From Sulfitobacter sp. D7 (GTDB lineage: Bacteria; Pseudomonadota; Alphaproteobacteria; Rhodobacterales; Rhodobacteraceae): a stretch of DNA of 64,000 bases. Location of the stretch: NCBI RefSeq assembly GCF_003611275.1, contig NZ_CP020694.1, forward strand, positions 1,736,001 through 1,800,000, written 5' to 3'. Under the pieces are notes generated by a model. That model saw only the letters and a list, made by a program, of their open reading frames with translations. It was not told the origin of the DNA and searched no databases. The position numbers and the translations under genes were made by a program. Of this stretch, positions 8,669 to 15,959 are shown piece after piece; the first letter of the stretch is position 1; every line of letters begins with the position of its first letter.

Positions 8669-9484
8669 TCAATGGGACAACAAAACGGGGATTTTGATCT
8701 TTTCCAGCACCTCGGCGGTCACGCCACCAAGGAAATCTTCGCGGAATTTGGAGTGCTCATAGGCACCGAGCACCAGCAGCGAGGGATCGTGCCGCTCGCA
8801 GTAGGACAGCAGGGTCTGCGCCACCGGATGGGTGGTGGGGAAGTTCTCATGCACCGCTTCGACGCCGTGGCGGTCAAGATGGCTCATCAGATCGGCGATC
8901 GGCCAAGAGGTGCGTTTGCCGACCGTCAAAACGCTGACCCGGCCATCGGCCTCAAGCAGGCGCAGGCTGTCCGACAGTGCCCGCGCGGCGGCGCGTCCGC
9001 CGTCCCACGCCAATGCCGCATGACTATGCTGCGCGCCTGCGTCATAGCCTGCCGGAACCACGATCACCGGTCGCCCGGATTGCAGCGCAATGCGGTCTGG
9101 GTGGTGGGTCACATGGGCATCATCACTCTCGGCGCGGGCACCGACGATCAGCATGTCATAGTACCGCGCGCCTTCGGAAAGCAGCGTGTCGACGCGGCCT
9201 GTCTCCTCGCGGAAATCCAGCGCGTCGCCCAGACCAAGGGCCGGGCGTAGCTCTTCGAACCGGCGGGTGACTTCGGCCAAGATTTCGCTGTTGGCAGCCT
9301 CCAATAGGGCGCGGGCCTCTTCGGGGATCCAGCGCGAGCGGCGGTCGATCACCTCATGCGCGGTATGGGCAAGGATCGCCGTGACATGCGCGCCGCGCTG
9401 TTTGGCCAGTGAGGCGGCATAGCGCAATGCGGCGACGGAGGCGTCGGAGCCGTTGAAGGCGACAAGAAGGTTCATCACGGGCAT
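8669..9484 (-). CDS. Universal stress protein, tandem UspA domains
   Basis: The 271-residue product has two UspA-like halves. The first starts MNLLVAFNGSDASVAALRYA and the second ends with LLVLGAYEHSKF and IPVLLSH. Tandem Usp proteins bind nucleotides and often modulate metabolism under stress. I chose the ATG one base after the prpF stop because GGGAGGG sits 7 bases before it; the frame stays open further upstream into prpF. Membership of a transport and catabolism operon is unusual but recurrent for Usp genes. The function within this pathway is not known. Confidence 0.82.
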   Translation of the reverse strand: MPVMNLLVAFNGSDASVAALRYAASLAKQRGAHVTAILAHTAHEVIDRRSRWIPEEARALLEAANSEILAEVTRRFEELRPALGLGDALDFREETGRVDTLLSEGARYYDMLIVGARAESDDAHVTHHPDRIALQSGRPVIVVPAGYDAGAQHSHAALAWDGGRAAARALSDSLRLLEADGRVSVLTVGKRTSWPIADLMSHLDRHGVEAVHENFPTTHPVAQTLLSYCERHDPSLLVLGAYEHSKFREDFLGGVTAEVLEKIKIPVLLSH

Positions 9485-9485
9485 G

Positions 9486-10574
9486 TCAGCGACCCTCCCA
9501 GATGCGTGAGGGGACAAAGACACAGCCATCCGCCAGCTTGCGCGCCGTCCGCAGCAGACCGGCAGAGTTCAGCGCGAAGCCGTCCGACGTGTCATAATCC
9601 ACCAGCACGTCAATCGTGCCAGAAGCATGTTCGAGCACAACGTCGGCGGGGCTTTGGGTGGGGCGGTCGAGCAGGCCATCGGCCACACTGCCGGGCGTGA
9701 GCGCGCAGGACGCGAGGCATTGCGCCCCGGTCACCGCCATGGAGGGATGCGTGTTCCAAGGCATGAAATAGCGCGTCGCGATGGTGCCGCCGTCGCGCGC
9801 AGGGGCCAGCAGACCGAACTTTGGCGTGACGGATTTTGCCACATCCCCCATGCCCATGGCGGCCCCGGCCTGAAGGCGAATTGCCTCCATCCGCGCGAAG
9901 AAATCTTTGTTCGCGTCGAGTTCGGCGACGCTTTCATACCCCGTCAGACCAAAGTCCGCCGCGCGGGCAATGACCATCGGCATGGCGACATCCATGCAGG
10001 TGACTTCGATCCCGTCAAAGGTATCGCGGATGTTGCCCGTGGGCAAAAACGCTCCGGTCGAAGAGCCGACGACGCCCATGAAGTTCAACGCGACAGCCGC
10101 ACCGGCACCGGGCACGCCCGCGATCTCGGTGTCGCCGTCATAGGTGAGCACGCCGCCGGGGGTTAGCACTTTGGACAGCACCTTGGCCCCGGTGTTGACG
10201 GCGTGGATCTTGACCTCCGTCACATCGCCGGAGGGTTGGACGAGGCCCAACTCGACCGCCGCCGGGCCGACACCCGACAGGATATTGCCGCAGGTGGGTT
10301 TGAAATCGACCAACCGGTCCTCGACCGAGACTTGGGCAAAGAAATAATCCACATCGGCCCAGTCATCATCAGAAGGCGAAAGCATCGCGACCTTGGTGGT
10401 CACCGCCGCGCCGCCGCCGATGCCGTCGATGTTGAGCGGATGGCCGGAGCCGACGACGGCGAGCAGCACTTCGGCCAGAGTTTCGCGATCCTCAGGCAGA
10501 TCCGCGCGGTTGAAGTATGGCCCGCGCGATGTGCCGCCGCGCATGAAGAGATAGGGGATAGCTGTCTGTGTCAT
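9486..10574 (-). CDS. PrpF-family isomerase (4-oxalomesaconate tautomerase/methylaconitate isomerase-like)
   Basis: This family moves double bonds or isomerises aconitate-type acids: PrpF acts on 2-methylaconitate, GalD/LigU on 4-oxalomesaconate. The 362-residue protein begins IPYLFMRGGTSRGPYF, the family's opening motif. It carries PTCGNILSGVGPAAVE with the cysteine typical of the diaminopimelate-epimerase-like fold, and VNTGAKV. It lies between tctAB and the stress protein gene. In this setting an aconitate or related tricarboxylate isomerase is the simplest reading, linking TcuA product or a trans isomer to the citric acid cycle. The exact substrate is inferred. Confidence 0.85.
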   Translation of the reverse strand: MTQTAIPYLFMRGGTSRGPYFNRADLPEDRETLAEVLLAVVGSGHPLNIDGIGGGAAVTTKVAMLSPSDDDWADVDYFFAQVSVEDRLVDFKPTCGNILSGVGPAAVELGLVQPSGDVTEVKIHAVNTGAKVLSKVLTPGGVLTYDGDTEIAGVPGAGAAVALNFMGVVGSSTGAFLPTGNIRDTFDGIEVTCMDVAMPMVIARAADFGLTGYESVAELDANKDFFARMEAIRLQAGAAMGMGDVAKSVTPKFGLLAPARDGGTIATRYFMPWNTHPSMAVTGAQCLASCALTPGSVADGLLDRPTQSPADVVLEHASGTIDVLVDYDTSDGFALNSAGLLRTARKLADGCVFVPSRIWEGR

Positions 10575-10585
10575 CTCTAAACTCC

Positions 10586-12616
10586 TCAGTTCAGCGGCCA
10601 GGGCAGGTCGACTGCGCCTTGCAGCAGACCCGGCGGGAAATCACGGTTGAGTGCCCCGGCCATGACGCACATCAGCGCGATGCCGCAGGCGGTCAGGATC
10701 AGGGTTTTCGGCCAATGCGCCTGTGCACGAACCCGCAGGAAGCTGATCAAAAAGCCCAAGAGCGCGAGGATAAAGCCGACGAAATAGGTGGCGACGATCA
10801 GCCCCACGAACCACGCGAGCGTGCTCCAGAGGCCATAGGGTGCATCAGCGTCCTCGCCTGAGACTTCCTTGTCGGCAAAGATCGAATCTCCTTCAGGCCG
10901 CAGGATCATCTGCACCAGCAAGATCAGCAGCGCGGCCAAGGCGATGCCCCCCACGACCAGCGGCACGATCTTGTCGGTCATGTTGTAGTCGGGGATCAGC
11001 GAGGCATTGATCAGCGCGGCCACGACGTAGCCCATGATGATCAGCAAAAAGACCAACGGCGCGCGTTTGGAGCCTGACTGAACGTCGCCTTCGGCCATGA
11101 TCGACTTGGCTTGACGCAGGCCCAGCACGACAGAGACCACAGTGATGATCAGCAGCACGATGACGATGGGGGAGAAGACATACTCCATGCCTTCCTCAAA
11201 AGATTTGCGGAACCGGAACGATGCGATCTGGAACGCTTGGTTCGAGAATTTCTCGACCGGGTTGGACAGCACGAAGCCGATCAAGAAGGCTGGGCGCGAC
11301 CAGTCGAAGCGGCGCAGGAAGATGCCGATTAGGCCGATCACGAAGAGCGCGAGGATGTCTTCGAAGTTCTGCCCCGACTGGAACGCCGCGAAAGAGATCA
11401 GCATGAAGAGGAACGGCGCGAGGTAGGTGAAGCGGATGGTGGTCAGCTTGGCAATGCCGCCCGAGGCCGCGATGCACAAGAGCGTGCCGACGACATTGGC
11501 CAGCGCCAGCAACCAGACGATGGAATAGGTGATGTCGAGGTTGTCGCGCAGCATCGAGGGGCCGACTTCGATCTCGCCAGAGCCCAAAAGCGCGATGGCA
11601 CCGATGAAAATTGCCATCGAGCCAGAACCCGGAATGCCGAAGAGCAGGGTAGGGACCAAGCCGCCGCCCTCTTTCGCGTTGTTCGAGCTTTCCGGCCCGA
11701 TCACGCCGCGCACTTCGCCTTTGCCGAAATTCGATTTGTCTTTCGTCGTTTGAACCGCGTGGCCATAGGCGATCCAGTCAACGACTGACCCACCAAGGCC
11801 GGGGATGATGCCGACGACCACGCCGATCAGCGAACAGCGCACCGACAGCCATTTGTTGGCAACCCAATCACGCACGCCTTCACCCCAGCCCGCGCCAAGT
11901 TTGGCTTCTTTGGAAATCGCCCGGTCTTGGCGCAAAAGCGAGACGATTTCTGGTACGGCAAAGATGCCAAGACCCACGATCACCAGTTTCAAGCCGTCTG
12001 TGAGGTAGGGGATGTCATAGGTCGCCATGCGCAGGGAACCGCCCGCATCGGCCTCACCGATGGTGCCGATCAACAGGCCGAGACCCGCGGCCGCCAGACC
12101 TTTGAGCGCCACGCGCCCGGCCAGAACCGCGACCATCGACAGACCGAGGATCGAGATCATCAGCATTTCGGGCAGGCCGAAGGACAGGACGATGGGCCGC
12201 GCGATGACGATGAACATCGTCAAGAAAGCCGCGCCAACCAGACCGCCGAAGAGCGATGAGGTGAAAGCCGCCGAAAGCGCCCGTGCGGCTTGTCCCTTTT
12301 TGGCCATCGGAAAGCCATCGAGCACCGTGGCTTGGCTGGCCGAAGACCCTGGTATGCCCATGAGGACCGAGGCGAATGTGTCAGAGGTTGGCACCACCGC
12401 GACCATGCCGATCATCAGCGCCAGACCCAGCACAGGGTCCATGCCGAACATGAAGGGCAAAAGCAGCGACAGTCCCGCGATCCCGCCGAGGCCGGGAAAG
12501 ACCCCGACAGCGAGGCCCATGACCACGCCCAGCACCAGATATCCCAGAACCATAGGTTGCAGAATTAGAGCCCATGCCTCGCCAAGCGCAGGCAGAGCGG
12601 TTGCGAACAGATCCAT
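10586..12616 (-). CDS. Tripartite tricarboxylate transporter permease, TctA fused to TctB
   Basis: The 676-residue membrane protein joins the two permease subunits usually encoded separately. Residues 1 to about 500 are TctA, with VMGLAVGVFPGLGGIAGLS near the N terminus and the repeated IIPGLGGSVVDWIAYG later. From about 530 a TctB-like unit with four helices follows, starting around KRAPLVFLLIIMGYV and ending near the C terminus. TctABC systems import citrate-like acids using the binding protein TctC and an ion gradient. tctC lies upstream on the same strand, separated by a hairpin. Nothing suggests a frameshift; the fusion is one clean frame. Confidence 0.9.
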   Translation of the reverse strand: MDLFATALPALGEAWALILQPMVLGYLVLGVVMGLAVGVFPGLGGIAGLSLLLPFMFGMDPVLGLALMIGMVAVVPTSDTFASVLMGIPGSSASQATVLDGFPMAKKGQAARALSAAFTSSLFGGLVGAAFLTMFIVIARPIVLSFGLPEMLMISILGLSMVAVLAGRVALKGLAAAGLGLLIGTIGEADAGGSLRMATYDIPYLTDGLKLVIVGLGIFAVPEIVSLLRQDRAISKEAKLGAGWGEGVRDWVANKWLSVRCSLIGVVVGIIPGLGGSVVDWIAYGHAVQTTKDKSNFGKGEVRGVIGPESSNNAKEGGGLVPTLLFGIPGSGSMAIFIGAIALLGSGEIEVGPSMLRDNLDITYSIVWLLALANVVGTLLCIAASGGIAKLTTIRFTYLAPFLFMLISFAAFQSGQNFEDILALFVIGLIGIFLRRFDWSRPAFLIGFVLSNPVEKFSNQAFQIASFRFRKSFEEGMEYVFSPIVIVLLIITVVSVVLGLRQAKSIMAEGDVQSGSKRAPLVFLLIIMGYVVAALINASLIPDYNMTDKIVPLVVGGIALAALLILLVQMILRPEGDSIFADKEVSGEDADAPYGLWSTLAWFVGLIVATYFVGFILALLGFLISFLRVRAQAHWPKTLILTACGIALMCVMAGALNRDFPPGLLQGAVDLPWPLN

Positions 12617-12651
12617 CGCACCGACCTCGAAATGTTAGAATAAAGGGGGGT

Positions 12652-12674
12652 GGCCCCGGGATTGACCCGGGGCC
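12652..12674 (-). other. Strong hairpin between tctC and tctAB
   Basis: GGCCCCGGG, a 5-base loop and CCCGGGGCC form a perfect 9-base stem in the 71-base gap. No U-run directly follows it on the minus strand (ACCCCCCTTTATT), so it is not a textbook terminator. Such hairpins downstream of binding-protein genes commonly stabilise the upstream transcript or let only part of transcription through. The expected effect is more TctC than permease. The structure is seen; the role is inferred. Confidence 0.6.
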
Positions 12675-12687
12675 GAGAGGGTTCCGC

Positions 12688-13764
12688 TTACTTCAGCGAA
12701 ACGCCATAGGCTTCTTGCAGCCAGTTGGTGACGAAGGCTTTCGCCTCCGCAGAGACGGTCGTGCCGCGCTGCGTAGCCTTTGCCGCGCCTTCGCCTACGA
12801 AGACGGGGTACTTACCGACACGCTTTTCAGCGATCTTGGCAAAGTCGTCGCGGTTGCGCACCGCGTCAAAGGCCGCCGTGTAGGTCGCGATCACATCGTC
12901 GGGGGTGCCTGCGGGCAGGAAGGCGATCTTTTGCACAGGGAAACCTGCGATAAAGAAGGCTTTCCATGCGTCCCATGCCTCGCCTTCGGTGGCGCAGCCT
13001 TCGGTCGCTTCGCAAACTTCCTTGAAAGTCGCGATGTCGGGGAAGGTGGGGTCGCGAACGATGTTGCCATCCTCGTCCAGCGCGCCCCATGTCATCATCG
13101 GCACGGCCTGACCTTTTTCGACGAGATCCGCAGAGGCCCCGAGGTAGCTTGACGAGGTCTGATAGTCGATCGTGGCCTCGCCGCGCTCAAACATCAGACG
13201 GCCATCGCCACGGCCCTTGATGCCGAAAACAGGCTCGACATTCATGCCCAGCATTTCCCATGCCAGCAGCGGCACGAGGTCAAGGCGCGTGGCCCCCTGC
13301 GAGCCGTAGATGAAGTTGACGTCTTTGAGGTTATTGGCGGTGCCGTCGAATTTCTCACCGTCCGTGGGGTTCAGATAAGCGACCCCGCCGGTGCCCGAGG
13401 CCATGACCGGGTTCCAGTCGCTGTACTCATAGCGCACGCGCGGGTCGTCCAGCAGGTAGGGGAACTGGGTTGAGCCGGAGGTGCCAAAAAGGACCGTGCC
13501 CTCGTCATGCTCTTGCTCTTGGAACCAGTTGGCGCCTTTGGTTGAACCTGCACCCGGCATGAACTTCACGACGACCGGGGGGTTGCCGGGCAGTTCTTCG
13601 GACAAAAGCGGCGCAAAGAAGTTGGCCCATTTGGCCGAGCCGCCGGTTTCCGAGAAGGGGATGACCCACTCGATGGTTTTGCCTGCAAAATCGACCTCGG
13701 CCAGCGCCGGGGCGGCGAGGCAGGCGGCGGATGCAGCGGTGGCGGCGAAATACTTGATAGTCAT
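12688..13764 (-). CDS. tctC: TctC-type periplasmic tricarboxylate-binding protein
   Basis: This is the solute receptor of the tripartite tricarboxylate transporter. The 358-residue precursor has a Sec signal peptide of about 22 residues ending in APALAEV. A Bug/TctC-type domain follows, with the ligand-loop run FMPGAGSTKGANWF. The start is the ATG before TIKYFAATA. It is the first gene of the minus-strand chain and diverges from tctD-tctE, the usual arrangement for a two-component-controlled tricarboxylate uptake system. The ligand is probably citrate, aconitate or tricarballylate given tcuAB nearby. Confidence 0.9.
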   Translation of the reverse strand: MTIKYFAATAASAACLAAPALAEVDFAGKTIEWVIPFSETGGSAKWANFFAPLLSEELPGNPPVVVKFMPGAGSTKGANWFQEQEHDEGTVLFGTSGSTQFPYLLDDPRVRYEYSDWNPVMASGTGGVAYLNPTDGEKFDGTANNLKDVNFIYGSQGATRLDLVPLLAWEMLGMNVEPVFGIKGRGDGRLMFERGEATIDYQTSSSYLGASADLVEKGQAVPMMTWGALDEDGNIVRDPTFPDIATFKEVCEATEGCATEGEAWDAWKAFFIAGFPVQKIAFLPAGTPDDVIATYTAAFDAVRNRDDFAKIAEKRVGKYPVFVGEGAAKATQRGTTVSAEAKAFVTNWLQEAYGVSLK

Positions 13765-13913
13765 AGGTGTCCTCCCGTAGACATTCTGTACCGGTCAGAC
13801 TTTCACGTCTGCCGTCGTTCGGATTTGTTTAGGGAACGAATCCCTCCTCCAACACGGGCACTCTGCCTTTCCAACCTTGCGCGAAACTTGCGCATTAGGA
13901 TTAAGTTTTAATC
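13765..13913. promoter_or_regulatory. Divergent tctC / tctD control region with direct and inverted repeats
   Basis: Two copies of CTTGCGC start at 13876 and 13887, an 11-base spacing typical of tandem sites for OmpR/PhoB-type response regulators such as TctD. Inverted repeats are also present: CAGAC-N6-GTCTG at 13796-13811 and AGGGA-N5-TCCCT at 13831-13845. No unambiguous -35/-10 pair stands out. The direct repeat lies 20-38 bases before the tctD start, so it may serve autoregulation as well as tctC activation. The repeats are seen; binding is inferred. Confidence 0.5.
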
Positions 13914-14585
13914 ATGCGCATTACAGTCATCGAAGACAATGAAGCCCTTGCCCAAGGAATTGCCCATCGCCTGCGGGATCGCGGCCATGCAGTAGACCTG
14001 CTGCACGACGGGGAAGAGGCCGATGCCTTTCTGCGCCATGAGGGGGCAGATCTAATCGTGCTGGATTGCAACTTGCCCGGCTGTGATGGGCTGGAGGTTC
14101 TGAGCCGCCTGCGCCGCCGCGGCGATGGAACGCCGGTGATCCTGCTGACCGCGCGGGCAGAGACGTCAGAGCGGGTGGCCGGACTGGATGCCGGGGCCGA
14201 TGATTATCTGACCAAGCCTTTCGAGATGGACGAGTTAGAGGCGCGGCTCCGGGCCATGGCGCGGCGCAAGAACCTTGAGTTCGCCGCCCGCGACGCGATT
14301 GGTCCCTTGGTCTTTGACCGCACTAACCGCCAGTTGTTGAAGGATGAACAGCCACTGGCCTTCCCCCGCAAAGAACTGGCGACGCTTGAATGCCTGCTGG
14401 AAAGGCGCGGGCGGATCGTCTCGAAATCACAACTGATTACCCATGTCTATGGCACCGGGGCCGCGCAGGAAGACAGCGCAATCGAGCCGCATGTCTCCCG
14501 TCTTCGCAAACGGTTGGAGCCCTTCGGCATCCGCATTAAAGCGGCGCGCGGGCTGGGCTATATGCTGGAGGTCGATAGCGCATGA
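13914..14585 (+). CDS. tctD: TctD-type response regulator (OmpR family)
   Basis: The 223-residue regulator has a receiver domain (acidic pair E7-D8, phosphoacceptor D51 in LIVLDCNLPGCDGL, conserved Lys in DYLTKPF). A C-terminal winged-helix DNA-binding domain covers about 125-222 (PRKELATLECLLERRGR...). In Salmonella and related bacteria TctD/TctE activates tctCBA in response to tricarboxylates. It diverges from tctC and overlaps tctE by 4 bases (ATGA), which fits that role here. It probably binds the 11-base-spaced repeats upstream. Confidence 0.88.
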   Translation: MRITVIEDNEALAQGIAHRLRDRGHAVDLLHDGEEADAFLRHEGADLIVLDCNLPGCDGLEVLSRLRRRGDGTPVILLTARAETSERVAGLDAGADDYLTKPFEMDELEARLRAMARRKNLEFAARDAIGPLVFDRTNRQLLKDEQPLAFPRKELATLECLLERRGRIVSKSQLITHVYGTGAAQEDSAIEPHVSRLRKRLEPFGIRIKAARGLGYMLEVDSA

Positions 14586-15946
14586 CCTCGATGTCGCTGC
14601 GCTCTAGGCTGTTCATGCTGATCCTGCCGCCGCTGCTGTTGCTTTCGATCGTTCTGGGGTTTTGGCGCTTCGAAGTGGCGCAGCGCACCTCTGAAACCCT
14701 GTTTGACCGCAGCCTGCTGGCCGCAGCTTTGGCGATCTCCCGCGATGTGGCGATTTCTGGTGGGGATGCGCTTTCGCCCAGCACGCGGGATTTCGTCTCG
14801 GACGCCGGGGGCGGTGAGCTTTTTTACCATGTCACGGGCCCCGGTGGCATCTACATCACCGGCTATGCCTATCCACCCGTCTCTGGTGGCCGGGCGGGCG
14901 AGGATCGGCTGAACTACACGATGGCTGAATATCGGGGCGAGCCTGTGCGCGTTTTGCGGATGCGGGAGAGTACGACCATCGGTAACCTGACGGGCGATAC
15001 GATTGTCACAGTCTGGCAAAGGGACAGTGATCGCAATGCCTTCGCCGCCGCCTTGGCGCGCCGCGCGGCGGCTTTGATCGCCAGTCTGATGGCGGCCCTT
15101 GCTTTGGTGGTCTGGTTCGGGGTGAAGATCGGCCTGCGCCCCTTGAACGATTTGCAAGATGCGATCCAACACCGATCCCCCGATGACCTGCGCGATATCC
15201 GCCGCCCGGTCCCGGCTGAGGCCTTTGGTATCGTCGCCACATTGAACCGGCTTTTCGGGCAGGTGCGCCAGAGCATCGAGGACCATCAGGTCTTTATTTC
15301 CAACGCCGCGCATCAACTGCGCAACCCCGCCTCCGCACTGTTGTCATTGGCCGAGGTTTTGCCAGATGTCAGCGACCCGCAAGAGCGTCGGTTGAGAGAA
15401 CGCGAATTGATTGCTGCGGCCCGCAAATCAGCGCGGCTGGCCAACCAGTTGCTGTCTCTTGAACGGTTGCGCTACGACGAGGCCCCTGCATTCGATACGC
15501 TTGAGCTCAACGCTGTCGCTGCCGAAGTGTGCAGTGACTTTGCCCCCACCGTCCTGTCGCGGGACATTGGCTTTGGCTTTGAACCATGCACCACGCCGCT
15601 CCACGTTGCGGGCGACACTGTGCTGCTCGCCGAAGCGATCACCAATTTGCTTGAAAACGCGTTGACCCATGGCGGCGGCGGCCTCACCGCGATCCGCGTC
15701 AGCACCATGGTAGAGGGGCGATTTGCGGTTTTGGCTGTAGAAGATGACGGCACCGGCATTCCCGAAGACAGTGCCGAAGCCGCGTTTGAGAGGTTTGGCC
15801 AACTAAGCGAAGGGCAAGGCAGTGGTCTTGGTCTTGCGATTGTTAAAGATGTCCTGCGCCGTCACGGCGGGCAAGCCGAACTGGTGCCGCAAGACAAGGG
15901 GTTAATCGTAAAGATCAAAATCCCACTTTCTGCGCCGACTGTCTGA
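14582..15946 (+). CDS. tctE: TctE-type sensor histidine kinase
   Basis: The 454-residue inner-membrane kinase has a first membrane helix at about residues 8-27 and a periplasmic sensor domain of roughly 140 residues. A second helix (AALIASLMAALALVVWFGV) and a HAMP-like linker follow. The phosphoacceptor His244 lies in ISNAAHQLRNP. The ATPase domain carries ITNLLENALTHG (N box), VEDDGTGIP and GSGLGLAIVKDV. It is translationally coupled to tctD. The arrangement suggests it detects the periplasmic tricarboxylate or the loaded TctC. Confidence 0.88.
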   Translation: MTSMSLRSRLFMLILPPLLLLSIVLGFWRFEVAQRTSETLFDRSLLAAALAISRDVAISGGDALSPSTRDFVSDAGGGELFYHVTGPGGIYITGYAYPPVSGGRAGEDRLNYTMAEYRGEPVRVLRMRESTTIGNLTGDTIVTVWQRDSDRNAFAAALARRAAALIASLMAALALVVWFGVKIGLRPLNDLQDAIQHRSPDDLRDIRRPVPAEAFGIVATLNRLFGQVRQSIEDHQVFISNAAHQLRNPASALLSLAEVLPDVSDPQERRLRERELIAAARKSARLANQLLSLERLRYDEAPAFDTLELNAVAAEVCSDFAPTVLSRDIGFGFEPCTTPLHVAGDTVLLAEAITNLLENALTHGGGGLTAIRVSTMVEGRFAVLAVEDDGTGIPEDSAEAAFERFGQLSEGQGSGLGLAIVKDVLRRHGGQAELVPQDKGLIVKIKIPLSAPTV

Positions 15947-15959
15947 ACAGCGGTTCCGA

